Source: Phenylobacterium sp.
GTDB taxonomy: Bacteria > Pseudomonadota > Alphaproteobacteria > Caulobacterales > Caulobacteraceae
NCBI RefSeq assembly: GCF_019636135.1
Contig: NZ_JAHBYD010000010.1
Span: forward strand, 1-64,000
Direction: 5' to 3'
DNA length: 64,000 nucleotides
The notes below the pieces were generated by a model. That model searched no databases. It had not been told where the DNA came from and saw nothing but the letters and a program-made list of their open reading frames with translations. Within the stretch, counting starts at the first letter, position 1. The number at the start of each line of letters is the position of its first letter. The position numbers and the translations under genes are program-made. Below are positions 52,873-60,832 of the stretch, in pieces.

Positions 52873-52897
52873 GGAACGGCGGCTTCACCGTCGCGTT
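52873..52897 (+). promoter_or_regulatory. EcfG-type promoter for the 69-aa gene
   Basis: GGAAC 52873-52877, 16-bp spacer, CGTT 52894-52897, with the ATG at 52944 (46 bp further). Confidence 0.85.
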
Positions 52898-52943
52898 TAA
52901 GCCCCTGCCGGACGAAGACTGCCGGCCGCGGGAGACGCGTCGG

Positions 52944-53153
52944 ATGCGCAGTTCCTTCGTTGCGACCACCGGGCTGAAACTCATCCGCACCCCCAGCGTG
53001 CGCCAGCAGACCGCGCGGCGGCGGCTGGCGATCGTCGGGGCCATCGCGGGCTTCGCCATGCTGAGCGGCGCGATCGGGGTCCTGACCGCGCCGCACGGCT
53101 CGACGGAACCCGGACCCCGGACCGGACCGTTCAGCTACTTCCCGTCCGAGTAA
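52944..53153 (+). CDS. 69-aa single-helix hypothetical membrane protein
   Basis: Begins MRSSFVATTGLKLIRTPSVR with a basic patch, then a helix (LAIVGAIAGFAMLSGAIGVL), then a short Pro/Thr/Gly-rich tail. GGGAGA ribosome binding site. Not recognised. EcfG-type promoter upstream suggests stress induction. The next small gene follows at 16 bp and is probably co-transcribed. Confidence 0.65.
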   Translation: MRSSFVATTGLKLIRTPSVRQQTARRRLAIVGAIAGFAMLSGAIGVLTAPHGSTEPGPRTGPFSYFPSE

Positions 53154-53169
53154 GCAAGGAGACCGCCTC

Positions 53170-53439
53170 ATGAGCTACCCGCCCGAGACCGAGCACGCTC
53201 CGGTGGTCAACGCCACCCGCGCCCGACAGGGCCGCTGGGGCGCCCACATCTTCTGGGTGCTGGTGTTCGGCACGCTGCTGGCCGCCCTCGGCATGTTCGC
53301 CGCCTGGACCTGGAAGTCGACGACCGAGCCGGTCCCCGTCGGCCAGGGGAACGAGCGTGTTGACGGCCGCCTGACCAGCGACACGCCGGCCCCGCCGACG
53401 CCCACCTTGCAGAAGCCGCCGGCCGCGCCGCAGCCGTAG
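53170..53439 (+). CDS. 89-aa single-helix hypothetical membrane protein
   Basis: Begins SYPPETEHAPVVNATRARQG, then a helix (HIFWVLVFGTLLAALGMFAA) and a Pro/Thr-rich extracytoplasmic tail (DTPAPPTPTLQKPPAAPQP). AAGGAG ribosome binding site. Unknown family. Likely second gene of the stress-promoted pair; a strong terminator follows. Confidence 0.65.
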   Translation: MSYPPETEHAPVVNATRARQGRWGAHIFWVLVFGTLLAALGMFAAWTWKSTTEPVPVGQGNERVDGRLTSDTPAPPTPTLQKPPAAPQP

Positions 53440-53466
53440 CCGCGCCGGCCATCCCGCAAACGAAAA

Positions 53467-53495
53467 GGGCGCCGCTCGGAAGCGGCGCCCTCTTT
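53467..53495. terminator. Bidirectional rho-independent terminator
   Basis: GGGCGCCGCT / AGCGGCGCCC perfect 10-bp stem with CGGA loop, TCTTT after it and AAAA before it. Ends both the small-gene transcript (+) and phyR (-), whose stop is 22 bp further. Confidence 0.9.
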
Positions 53496-53516
53496 CCCTG
53501 GACCTCGGTCCGGACG

Positions 53517-54317
53517 TCAGGCGGCCTGCCTGGACGCCTTGCGCGGATGGAAGAACAGCGCCTGGCCGATCGCCGCCTTCACCGTCTCGGGCTGGAAGGG
53601 CTTCGTGATCAGGAAGGTGGGCTCGGGCCGCTCGCCGGTCAGCAGGCGCTCCGGGAAGGCGGTGATGAAGATCACCGGCACGTCGAAGCGCTGCAGGATG
53701 TCCTTCACCGCATCGATGCCCGACGAGCCGTCGGCGAGCTGGATGTCGGCCAGCACCAGGCCCGGCGTCTTGCGGGCGACCGCGTCGACCGCCTCGGTCC
53801 GCGTGGCGGCGATGTCGACCACCGTGTGGCCGAGCTCGGTCACCAGGGCCTCGATGTCGGCGGCGATCACCGGCTCGTCCTCGATGATGAGGACATCGGT
53901 GGCCAGCTCGGCGTCGATCTCGGCCTGGGCCTCGGCGATCAGCCTCTCGATCTCGGGGAAGTCGGCGCCCAGGATCTGGGCCGCTTCGGTCGGCGTGAAG
54001 CCTTCGAGGGCGGTGAGCAGGAACGCCTGGCGCGAGCGCGGCGCGATGCGCATCAGCCGGCGCGTGGCGTCGTCGACGCCGTAGTCGTCGTCGCCGGGCC
54101 CCTCGAGCTGGGCCCCCGTCGAGCACCAGATGGCGTGGAACACGTGATAGAGCGCCACGCGCGGCGTCATGCTGTCGGACAACGTCCGCTCACCGGCCGC
54201 CAGGGCCTCGAGCGCGACGCGGACGTAGTGGTCGCCGGTGGTCTGGTCGCCGGTCAGCGCGCGCGCATACCGGCGTACGTAGGGTAGATGCGGCGCCAGT
54301 CGAGCTAGAAGACTCAA
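53517..54317 (-). CDS. phyR: General stress response anti-anti-sigma factor PhyR
   Basis: 266 residues, starting at a TTG (SLLARLAPHLPYVRRYARAL) behind GGGAGGGG, the normal PhyR start; longer frames upstream would cross the promoter. Residues 1-120 are a sigma-factor-like domain (TPRVALYHVFHAIW, QAFLLTALEGFTPTEAAQIL). Residues 140-260 are a receiver with VLIIEDEPVIAADIEALV and LADIQLADGSS, then LITKPF. When phosphorylated by PhyK it binds NepR and frees EcfG. Its own promoter is EcfG-type. Confidence 0.97.
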   Translation of the reverse strand: MSLLARLAPHLPYVRRYARALTGDQTTGDHYVRVALEALAAGERTLSDSMTPRVALYHVFHAIWCSTGAQLEGPGDDDYGVDDATRRLMRIAPRSRQAFLLTALEGFTPTEAAQILGADFPEIERLIAEAQAEIDAELATDVLIIEDEPVIAADIEALVTELGHTVVDIAATRTEAVDAVARKTPGLVLADIQLADGSSGIDAVKDILQRFDVPVIFITAFPERLLTGERPEPTFLITKPFQPETVKAAIGQALFFHPRKASRQAA

Positions 54318-54402
54318 GGGTTGCCCCTCCCGTATTGCCTGTCTCACAAGGCAGTCACGGCCGGAAACGCCTTTCCTGGCCGTGACCCCATGTTGATCCG
54401 AA

Positions 54403-54427
54403 AACGTGACCGCTGGGAACCGGTTCC
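54403..54427 (-). promoter_or_regulatory. EcfG-type promoter of phyR (minus strand)
   Basis: On the minus strand GGAAC (54427-54423), 16-bp spacer, CGTT (54406-54403). It fires towards phyR, 85 bp away. The overlapping GGGAACCGGTTCCC at 54415-54428 is a perfect 14-bp palindrome. Confidence 0.85.
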
Positions 54428-54467
54428 CTTGCGGCGCGGTTTTCCGCATCTTGTCCCGCATCCATCG

Positions 54468-54493
54468 GGAACCTGCCGCGGGGCAAGGGCGTT
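54468..54493 (+). promoter_or_regulatory. EcfG-type promoter of nepR-ecfG-phyK
   Basis: GGAAC 54468-54472, 17-bp spacer, CGTT 54490-54493, 58 bp before nepR. It provides the positive feedback typical of this locus. Confidence 0.87.
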
Positions 54494-54551
54494 GAGCGCT
54501 GACAAGGAAGGCCAGAGGGGGCGGTCTCCGCGCGAGCGGGGCGCCGACGAT

Positions 54552-54740
54552 ATGATAGAACAGCGTCCATCCCCGGAGCGCCGGAAGGCGACCGCAGCCC
54601 TGGATGAAGCCCGCCTGCGCCAGCAGGCGATCGGCGTACGTCTGCGTCAGATGTTCGACGAGGTGGTGAACGAGGACGTCCCGGACGAATTCCTCGAAAT
54701 CCTCCGCCGTGCCGACGAACGCAGCGCGGAGAAGCCCTGA
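54552..54740 (+). CDS. nepR: Anti-sigma factor NepR
   Basis: 62 residues (IEQRPSPERRKATAALDEAR, LRQQAIGVRLRQMFDEVVNE, DVPDEFLEILRRAD). The two helices and the DVPDEF-LxxL pattern are diagnostic. NepR binds EcfG and holds it inactive until phospho-PhyR competes. Its stop overlaps the ecfG start by one base (TGATG), so the sigma and anti-sigma are co-translated. Confidence 0.95.
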   Translation: MIEQRPSPERRKATAALDEARLRQQAIGVRLRQMFDEVVNEDVPDEFLEILRRADERSAEKP

Positions 54741-55351
54741 TGGACGTCGCCGTCGCGCCGAAGCCGCGGCCGCCTCGCACCCCCGAGGAAGACGCCGCCT
54801 TCAAGAAGGAGCTGGTGCAGTTGATCCCGCACCTGCGCGCCTTCGCCCGGACCCTGTGCGGCGATCCCACCGCGGCCGACGACCTGGCCCAGGACGCCAT
54901 GATGAAGGCCTGGGACGCCCGCGCCAGCTTCCAGATGGGCACCAACATGAAGGCCTGGACCTTCATGATCCTGCGCAACCAGTTCTACTCCGAGAAGCGC
55001 CGCTCGTGGCGCCAGAGCCAGCTCGACCAGGAAGCGGCCGAGCGGACCCTGGTGGCCGTCGACGATCCCGAGGCGCCCGTGGCGCTGGACGAACTGCGCC
55101 AGGGCCTGGCCATGCTTCCGGCGGAACAGCGCGAAGCGCTGATCCTCGTGGGGGCCGGCGGCTTCGCCTACGAAGAGGCGGCCGAGATCTGCAACTGCGC
55201 GGTGGGGACGGTGAAGAGCCGGGTCAGCCGCGCGCGCCGGGCGCTCCACGCCATCCTCGAAGCGGGCGCCTACGATCGCGACGGGGGACAGGCCAGTGAC
55301 GCCATGCGTTCTATCCTGGCCGACGCGGAGCGGTTAAGCAGCGTCCGGTAA
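54740..55351 (+). CDS. ecfG: General stress ECF sigma factor EcfG (SigT-like)
   Basis: 203 residues. Region 2 carries LIPHLRAFARTLCGDPTAAD, DLAQDAMMKAWDARASF and NMKAWTFMILRNQFYSEKRR; region 4 carries LPAEQREALILVGAGGFAYE then EAAEICNCAVGTVKSRVSRA. This is the EcfG (ECF15) group that recognises GGAAC-N16/17-CGTT. Eight such promoters are present within about 9 kb here. The kinase gene starts 9 bp after its stop. Confidence 0.96.
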   Translation: MDVAVAPKPRPPRTPEEDAAFKKELVQLIPHLRAFARTLCGDPTAADDLAQDAMMKAWDARASFQMGTNMKAWTFMILRNQFYSEKRRSWRQSQLDQEAAERTLVAVDDPEAPVALDELRQGLAMLPAEQREALILVGAGGFAYEEAAEICNCAVGTVKSRVSRARRALHAILEAGAYDRDGGQASDAMRSILADAERLSSVR

Positions 55352-55360
55352 GGACGTCGC

Positions 55361-57082
55361 ATGGCCGGGTGGAGTTCGCTCAGCACGATCAGGGTCCGCC
55401 TGATCGCCGCGCTTGCGGCCGCGCTCCTGCCTGTCCTGATCCTGGGCGCGCTGCAGTCGGCCATCGGCTTCCAGCGGGAGGGCCGGGCGCTCAGGCAGAA
55501 CCTCGGGTTCGCGGCCGAGCGGAGCGCCGCGACCGCGCGCGCCAAGATGGAGAGCGCCGACGTCCTCCTGCAGACGCTGGCGCCCGGCGCGGTCGGCTTC
55601 CAGTGCCAGGAGCGGCTGGCGCAGGTGACCGCGCGCATCCCGGGCTATCTGAACCTGATCCGCTTCGACCGTGACGGGCGCGTGGTCTGCGCGGCCGGCG
55701 GCGTGCCGGCCGATCCCGCGCGCTCTGGCCGCGACTGGTTCCGCCAGTTGCAGGGCGGGCGCAGCTACGCCGTCACGCGCGACGCGGGCTCGACCTATGC
55801 GCGGGAGCCGGCGGTGCTGACCGCCGCCCGGGCGACCGCGCCCGACGGCGCCTTCGACGGGGCGTTCGCCGCGGTGATCTCGCTCTCGAGCCTGCAGCCG
55901 CGCGCGAGCGACCCTTCCCTGCCGAGGGGCGCCGAGGTCGGGCTGGTGGACAAGGGCGGCCGCTACATCACGACCACCGATCCCGGCGCGTTCCCGCGCC
56001 TGCCGGCCGACTGGCGGGCCAAGGTCGAGGCCGCCGGCGCCCTGGTGTGGTACGGCGACGACGGCAAGAGCCGGCGGCGGGTCTATTCGGCCGCGCCCGT
56101 GGTCGGCGATCAGGTCTATGTGGTGCTCTCGGCGCAGTCGCCGGGGATCCTCTCCTGGTCGCGGCTGAACCCGCTCTCCGGGATCGCCTTCCCGCTGCTC
56201 AGCTTCCTGCTGGCGCTGCTGTTCGTCTCGGCCGCGGCCGACCGGGTGGTGGTGCGCTGGATCGAGTACCTGCAACGGATCGCGGCGCTCTACGCGCGCG
56301 GCCGCCTCTCGGTTCGCCCGGTGCAGGCCGAGCAGATGCCGCCCGAGATCCGCGAGCTCGCCGAGACGCTGGAGGACATGGCCGACGCCATCGTCGCCCG
56401 CGACGCCTCCCTGCGCGACAGCCTCGCCCAGAAGGATGCGCTGATGCGCGAGATCCATCACCGGGTGAAGAACAACCTCCAGATCATCTCCAGCCTGCTC
56501 AACATGCAGCAGCGGGCCCTGACCGACCCCGCCGCGCGCTCGGCGATGAGCGACACCCGCCAGCGGATCACGGCGCTCGCCCTGATCTACCGCGCCCTCT
56601 ACCAGGGACCCGACCTGAAGCGGGTGGACCTGCGGCCGTTCCTGGAGGAGCTCACCGCCCAACTGGTCAACGGCGAGCTCGCCCACGGCCTGGCCGTCCG
56701 CACCGAGCTGAAGGTCGACCCGCTGGTCATCGACCCCGACCGCCTGGCGCCGCTGGCGCTCTTCGCGGTCGAGGCGGTCACCAACGCCCAGAAGCATGCC
56801 TTCGCCTCGCGAGGCGGGGTGCTGAAGCTGGAGTTCACGGTCCGCGGCGACGAGGCCGAGCTGACCATCTCCGACGACGGCGAGCCGTCGGCCGACGCCC
56901 TGGTGTCGTCCGGGGTGGGCCGCACCCTGATGACCGCCTTCGCGCGGCAACTGCGCGGCCGCGCCGAGCTGGTCCGCAACCCGTCCGGCGGCGTCACCGC
57001 GCGGCTGGTCTTCCCGACGCCCGCCGCAGACAGGGCGCCGCCCGCGCAGGGGCGCAACGGGGGGAACCAGGCGGCGGCATGA
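55361..57082 (+). CDS. phyK: PhyK-like HWE/HisKA_2 sensor kinase of the general stress response
   Basis: 573 residues. Two membrane helices (about 12-34 and 275-300) flank a periplasmic sensor (FQCQERLAQVTARIPGYLNL, YTTTDPGAFPRL-like strands). A HAMP-like segment precedes the kinase core with the phospho-histidine in DALMREIHHRVKNNLQIISS then LLNMQQ. The ATP site includes FAVEAVTNAQKHAFA and LTISDDGEPS. In Caulobacter the homologue beside phyR/ecfG phosphorylates PhyR. The entericidin promoter lies inside its 3' end. Operon with nepR-ecfG. Confidence 0.93.
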   Translation: MAGWSSLSTIRVRLIAALAAALLPVLILGALQSAIGFQREGRALRQNLGFAAERSAATARAKMESADVLLQTLAPGAVGFQCQERLAQVTARIPGYLNLIRFDRDGRVVCAAGGVPADPARSGRDWFRQLQGGRSYAVTRDAGSTYAREPAVLTAARATAPDGAFDGAFAAVISLSSLQPRASDPSLPRGAEVGLVDKGGRYITTTDPGAFPRLPADWRAKVEAAGALVWYGDDGKSRRRVYSAAPVVGDQVYVVLSAQSPGILSWSRLNPLSGIAFPLLSFLLALLFVSAAADRVVVRWIEYLQRIAALYARGRLSVRPVQAEQMPPEIRELAETLEDMADAIVARDASLRDSLAQKDALMREIHHRVKNNLQIISSLLNMQQRALTDPAARSAMSDTRQRITALALIYRALYQGPDLKRVDLRPFLEELTAQLVNGELAHGLAVRTELKVDPLVIDPDRLAPLALFAVEAVTNAQKHAFASRGGVLKLEFTVRGDEAELTISDDGEPSADALVSSGVGRTLMTAFARQLRGRAELVRNPSGGVTARLVFPTPAADRAPPAQGRNGGNQAAA

Positions 57083-57088
57083 AGCGTT
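57063..57088 (+). promoter_or_regulatory. EcfG-type promoter for entericidin
   Basis: GGAAC 57063-57067, 17-bp spacer, CGTT 57085-57088. It begins inside the last codons of phyK and points to the entericidin ATG 40 bp away. Confidence 0.85.
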
Positions 57089-57128
57089 GCCGCGGGGCAA
57101 GTTCAAATCCCGCCGGGAGATTCCACAA

Positions 57129-57266
57129 ATGCGCAATCTGATCCTGCTGGCCATCGTGGCCGCGAGCATGGCCACGGCCGCCTGCAACACCGTCTCGGGC
57201 GCGGGCAAGGACGTGAAGTCCGCCGGTGAAGCCGTCACGAACACGGCCGAAGACGCCAAGAAGTAG
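57129..57266 (+). CDS. Entericidin-like lipoprotein (EcnA/EcnB family)
   Basis: 45 residues: RNLILLAIVAASMATAACNT with lipobox cysteine at 19, then a short helical mature part (SGAGKDVKSAGEAVTNTAED, AKK). This is the entericidin pattern; E. coli EcnB is sigma-S controlled and promotes lysis in stationary phase. Here an EcfG-type promoter replaces sigma-S. Followed by a terminator. Confidence 0.92.
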   Translation: MRNLILLAIVAASMATAACNTVSGAGKDVKSAGEAVTNTAEDAKK

Positions 57267-57290
57267 ACGTCGCGACCCTTACGGCGCGAG

Positions 57291-57320
57291 AGCCCCGCAG
57301 CCGCTGGCCGCGGGGCTTCT
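57291..57320 (+). terminator. Rho-independent terminator after entericidin gene
   Basis: AGCCCCGC pairs with GCGGGGCT around an 11-base loop; TCTTC follows. The convergent cheR gene ends 7 bp further. Confidence 0.75.
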
Positions 57321-57326
57321 TCGTGC

Positions 57327-58148
57327 TCAGGCCGCGGTGCGGACCGCGTCCTGCGGCAGCGCGAACAGGCCGAAGCCGCCCGCGAGCGGCGTGAGTTCGC
57401 CGCCCGCTTCCTCCTTGAGCCCCAGCGCCAGCCGGCCGCCCGGCGCGAGCGCCTGCTTCAACTGGCCGATCACGCGGGCCTGGGCCTCGGGCGCCATCTG
57501 GGTCAGCACGTTGCGGCAGAGCAGGAGGTCGAACTGGCCGAAACGGCCGAGGTCGTCCACCAGGTTCACGCGGCGCCAGCGGATCATCTGGCGGATGCGC
57601 GGCGACAGCACGAAGGACTCGCCGTCCTTCTCGAAGTGGCGCACCAGGGTGCGCGCCGGCAGGCCGCGCTGCACCTCGAATTGCGAATAGACGCCCGACT
57701 GCGCCTTCTCCAGGCTCCGCTCCGAGAGGTCGGAGGCGAACAGTTCGACCTTGCCCGCCAGGGTCGGCGTGTCGGCGATCATCATGGCCAGCGAGTAGAT
57801 CTCCTGGCCCGTCCCGCAGGCGGTGCTCCACACCCGGACCGGCGCGCCCGCCCGCTGGCGCACCAGGGTCGGGATCACGTCGTGGACCAGGGCCTCGAAC
57901 ACCGCGTGGTCGCGGAGGAATTCGCTCTCGGGCAGCGCGATGGCCTCGACGATCGCCCAGTTGAGCCGGTCGTCGCCGCCGCCGTCGCGCAGGCGGCCGA
58001 TGAACTCCTCGGGCGAGCTGAAGCCTTCACGGCGGGCGACGGGGGCCAGCCGGCTCTCGATCAGGTAGGCCTTCTCGGCGTCGACCTTGAGGCCGGCGCG
58101 GGCGAGGCACAGGGCGGCGACGAAGGCGCGGTCGACGGCGGCGATCAT
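57327..58148 (-). CDS. cheR: CheR-family protein-glutamate methyltransferase
   Basis: 273 residues. The N-terminal helical domain includes VDAEKAYLIESRLAPVARRE, and the SAM domain carries VRVWSTACGTGQEIYSLAMM, ELFASDLSERSLEKAQSGVY and FDLLLCRNVLTQM. It methylates chemoreceptor glutamates. Its ATG overlaps the stop of a CheY-like receiver (ATGA), so both are translated together. No chemoreceptor is in the window; it may serve motility or a distinct signalling array. Confidence 0.92.
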   Translation of the reverse strand: MIAAVDRAFVAALCLARAGLKVDAEKAYLIESRLAPVARREGFSSPEEFIGRLRDGGGDDRLNWAIVEAIALPESEFLRDHAVFEALVHDVIPTLVRQRAGAPVRVWSTACGTGQEIYSLAMMIADTPTLAGKVELFASDLSERSLEKAQSGVYSQFEVQRGLPARTLVRHFEKDGESFVLSPRIRQMIRWRRVNLVDDLGRFGQFDLLLCRNVLTQMAPEAQARVIGQLKQALAPGGRLALGLKEEAGGELTPLAGGFGLFALPQDAVRTAA

Positions 58149-58513
58149 GCGGCCACGCCCAGCCACGCCAGCTTCCCGGCGACGATGGCGCCGTCGAAGG
58201 GCTTCATGATGTATTCGTCGGCGCCGGCGTCCAGCGCCTCGCGGATGCGGCCGATGTCGGTCTCGCCCGAACAGAACACGACCTTGGGCCGATCGCCTCC
58301 GGGCTCGGCGCGCAGGCGCTTCAGGAATTCCATCCCGTCCATGCCGGGCATGATCCAGTCCAGCAGGATCGCGTCGGGCATCACGGCGCTGCACCAGGCC
58401 ATGGCCTCCACGCCGTCCGACGCCTCGGCGACCTCGAAGCCGAGGTCTTCGAGGATGCGGCGCGACACCTTGCGGATCACGCGGCTGTCGTCGACGACGA
58501 GACAGGTCTTCAC
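58145..58513 (-). CDS. CheY-like single-domain response regulator
   Basis: 122 residues, GTG start with GGAG at about 8 bases. Receiver signatures: CLVVDDSRVIRKVSRRILED, phospho-Asp in AILLDWIMPGMDGMEFL, threonine/serine position in VVFCSGETD, and lysine in YIMKPFDG. The same reading frame extends upstream to a GTG at 58699 and encodes a hydrophobic helix, so a membrane-anchored longer form is conceivable. Coupled to cheR downstream. Confidence 0.88.
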   Translation of the reverse strand: MKTCLVVDDSRVIRKVSRRILEDLGFEVAEASDGVEAMAWCSAVMPDAILLDWIMPGMDGMEFLKRLRAEPGGDRPKVVFCSGETDIGRIREALDAGADEYIMKPFDGAIVAGKLAWLGVAA

Positions 58514-58775
58514 GGAAGCGGCTCCGAAACTCGAAGCCCTATCTCGCGCCCCGGTGGTTAACGCGGGGCTGACGCGGACGATGAACGCCGCAGTTTCCTG
58601 GCGTCCCGTGTCGCTTCCGCCCGGCGCGTTCAGCAGGGCGGCGCCCAGCAGGATGGTGGCCAGGCCGGCCGCCAGCTTCAGGATGGTTCCCACGCGCACG
58701 CCCCCTCGACCCGAACGAAAGCCGAGCTCAGGCCCGCGGCTCGCCCGCGGTCAACGGCGGCGCTATCGTGCGGCC

Positions 58776-59147
58776 ATGGTCGGCGTTCCCGAGATCCGCG
58801 CCCTGGCGGCCGCCCTGCCCGAGGCGGCGGACGCGTGCAGCGAGACGCACCTCGGGTTCACCGTGGGCGGCAAGGGCTTCGCCTGGACGTACCTCGTGCG
58901 CGAGACGCCGAAGGGCAAGCGGTTGCCGCGGATCGACGTGCTGGCCGTGCGCTGCGACCTGGCGCGCAAGGAGATGCTGATCGCGGCCGCGCCTGAGCGG
59001 TTCTTCGACGACGATCACTACCGCGGCTATCCGGCCGTCCTGGTGCGGCTGGCGCGGATCGAGGCGGACGAGCTCGCGGCGCTGTTCCGCGAGGCCTGGC
59101 GGCTCTCGGCGCCGAAGGCCGTGCTGAAGCGCTATCCCGGAATCTAG
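58776..59147 (+). CDS. MmcQ/YjbR-family protein
   Basis: 123 residues. Features of this small double-wing fold: EIRALAAALPEAADACSETH, then LGFTVGGKGFAWTYLVRE and APERFFDDDHYRGYPAVLVR, ending AWRLSAPKAVLKRYPGI. Function unknown, possibly nucleic acid binding. Its stop overlaps the chpT stop by four bases on the opposite strand. Confidence 0.85.
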   Translation: MVGVPEIRALAAALPEAADACSETHLGFTVGGKGFAWTYLVRETPKGKRLPRIDVLAVRCDLARKEMLIAAAPERFFDDDHYRGYPAVLVRLARIEADELAALFREAWRLSAPKAVLKRYPGI

Positions 59148-59791
59148 GCCGGCAGGGTGGCGGCGAAGACGACCCGCTCCTCCTGCACGTCGGCGAAGAC
59201 GCGGCCGCCCGCGTCGCCCACGAAGAGGTGGGTGTAGTAGGCCTGGACCCAGTGGCCGTGCAGGCCCTCGCCCGGCGGCTGGCCCTGCAGGCCGGCCAGC
59301 ACCTCGGGGCGCAGCCGCGCGCGCGGCCCGGTGGCTTCGATGGCGATGGCGATGGACGCGCCCTCCTGCACCGCCTGCACCTTCGCCACGCCGCCGGTCG
59401 GCAGCGCCGCGCCGGCCATCTGCGCGAGGTTCAGCAGCGTGCGCGCCGCGGGCTTGTTCACCGCCGGGACGTCCACCGCCCAGGCCAGCTCGGCGCGCAT
59501 GTGGTCGAAGACGCCGGCGGCCAGCTTCTCCAGCTCGCGCACGTCGAAGGTCTCGGCCGAGGCGCTGGCCCCGAACGCCACGCGGGAGAACGAGAGCAGG
59601 TCGGCCAGCTTCTTCGACGACGAGACGATGAGACCCATCGCCTCCTCGCGCATGTCCTGCGCCGAGGGGTCTTCCAGCAGGTCCAGGCCCGAGGCGATGG
59701 CGCTCGCGGGGCTGATGAAGTCGTGGCACATCCTGGCGGCCAGATAGGCGGCCACCTCGGCGGTGCGGACGTTTTCGGCGGTCTCGATCAT
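59144..59791 (-). CDS. chpT: Histidine phosphotransferase ChpT
   Basis: 215 residues. The phospho-accepting histidine is in LAARMCHDFISPASAIASGL, followed by DLLEDPSAQDMREEAMGLIV, near identical to Caulobacter ChpT. The C-terminal domain is an HATPase-like fold without ATP motifs (GPRARLRPEVLAGLQGQPPG). ChpT passes phosphate from CckA to CtrA and CpdR, controlling the cell cycle. This gene is the strongest taxonomic clue in the window. Divergent from the DUF3553 gene. Confidence 0.95.
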   Translation of the reverse strand: MIETAENVRTAEVAAYLAARMCHDFISPASAIASGLDLLEDPSAQDMREEAMGLIVSSSKKLADLLSFSRVAFGASASAETFDVRELEKLAAGVFDHMRAELAWAVDVPAVNKPAARTLLNLAQMAGAALPTGGVAKVQAVQEGASIAIAIEATGPRARLRPEVLAGLQGQPPGEGLHGHWVQAYYTHLFVGDAGGRVFADVQEERVVFAATLPA

Positions 59792-59855
59792 GGGGGCCGA
59801 CCTTTACGCGATTTGGCGGTTGGGGAAACGCCTCCGCCTCTCTAAGGAACCCGGG

Positions 59856-60068
59856 ATGGACAGGTTTTCGGACCCCTTCCTGGAGCCGGGCGTCCTGGTG
59901 CGTCACCCCACCCGGCCCGACTGGGGGCTGGGCCAGGTCCAGTCGGTGGCGGGCCGCAAGGTGACCGTGAACTTCGAGCACGCGGGCAAGCAGACGATCG
60001 ACGCGGGCGTGGTCACGCTCGGCTTCGCCGGCGACGACCCGCAGGAACTGGACCGAGGGACGAGTTGA
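59856..60068 (+). CDS. DUF3553 small protein
   Basis: 70 residues: FLEPGVLVRHPTRPDWGLGQ, VQSVAGRKVTVNFEHAGKQT, then VTLGFAGD. It has the V-x-H-P-x-x-P-x-W-G-x-G-x-V signature of DUF3553, an SH3-like domain also found in UvrD-type helicases, where it contacts DNA or RNA polymerase. Its stop overlaps the cysQ TTG (TTGA). Confidence 0.85.
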   Translation: MDRFSDPFLEPGVLVRHPTRPDWGLGQVQSVAGRKVTVNFEHAGKQTIDAGVVTLGFAGDDPQELDRGTS

Positions 60069-60832
60069 GCGACGAGAACGACGTGGGCGAGGTGCTGGCC
60101 GGGATTTGCGAAGCCGCGGCGGCGCTGATCCTGCCCCTCTGGAAGACCGGCCTGACCGTACACGCCAAGGCCGACGAGAGCCCGGTGACCGAGGCCGACC
60201 GGCGCGGCGAGGCGCTGATCCTGGAACATCTGGCGCGCCATTTCCCGGACGTGCCGGTGATCTCGGAGGAGGACGCCAGCGAGTTCGGGACGCCGCAGTC
60301 GATCGGCCCGCGTTTCTTCCTGGTCGACCCGGTGGACGGCACCAAGGCGTTCGTGCGCGGCGACCCGAACTTCACGGTGAACATCGCGCTGATCGTCGAC
60401 GGGCGGCCCGTCGCCGGCGCCGTCAACGCGCCGCCCACGGGCGAGACCTGGTTCACGCAGGGCGGCGTGGCGATGAAGCGCACGAACGGCGGGCCGGCCG
60501 CGCGCGTGCGGGTCCGGTCGTGGCCGAAGGGCAAGGCGGTGGCCCTGGTCAGCCACACCATGAAGGACGAGACCCGCCGCAAGCTGATGGACCAGTACGG
60601 CTTCGACCTGCCCGAGCCGATGGATTCGTCCATCAAGTTCGTACGGATCGCCGAGGGCGCGGCCGACCTCTATCCACGCCACGGACCGACCATGGAATGG
60701 GACATCGCCGCGGGCCACGCGGTGCTGGAGGCGGCCGGCGGGACGGTGCGCACGCCCGAGGGCGGGCCGGTGCTCTACGGCAAGGCCGCCGACAAGTTCC
60801 GCAACGGCTGGTTCGTCGCGAAGGGCGGCTGA
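60065..60832 (+). CDS. cysQ: 3'(2'),5'-bisphosphate nucleotidase CysQ
   Basis: 255 residues from a TTG start coupled to the previous gene. Lithium-sensitive phosphatase motifs: VISEEDASEFG, LVDPVDGTKAFVRGDPNFTV and MEWDIAAGHAVLEAAGGTV. CysQ removes PAP/PAPS by-products from sulfur assimilation. Length and motifs are normal; an inositol-phosphatase activity is the alternative. Confidence 0.92.
   Translation: MSDENDVGEVLAGICEAAAALILPLWKTGLTVHAKADESPVTEADRRGEALILEHLARHFPDVPVISEEDASEFGTPQSIGPRFFLVDPVDGTKAFVRGDPNFTVNIALIVDGRPVAGAVNAPPTGETWFTQGGVAMKRTNGGPAARVRVRSWPKGKAVALVSHTMKDETRRKLMDQYGFDLPEPMDSSIKFVRIAEGAADLYPRHGPTMEWDIAAGHAVLEAAGGTVRTPEGGPVLYGKAADKFRNGWFVAKGG

Noticed and set aside
54416..54440. 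Additional plus-strand GGAAC site in the phyR/nepR gap
   Set aside because: The -10 at the right distance reads CGGT rather than CGTT; the exact match at 54468-54493 is preferred.
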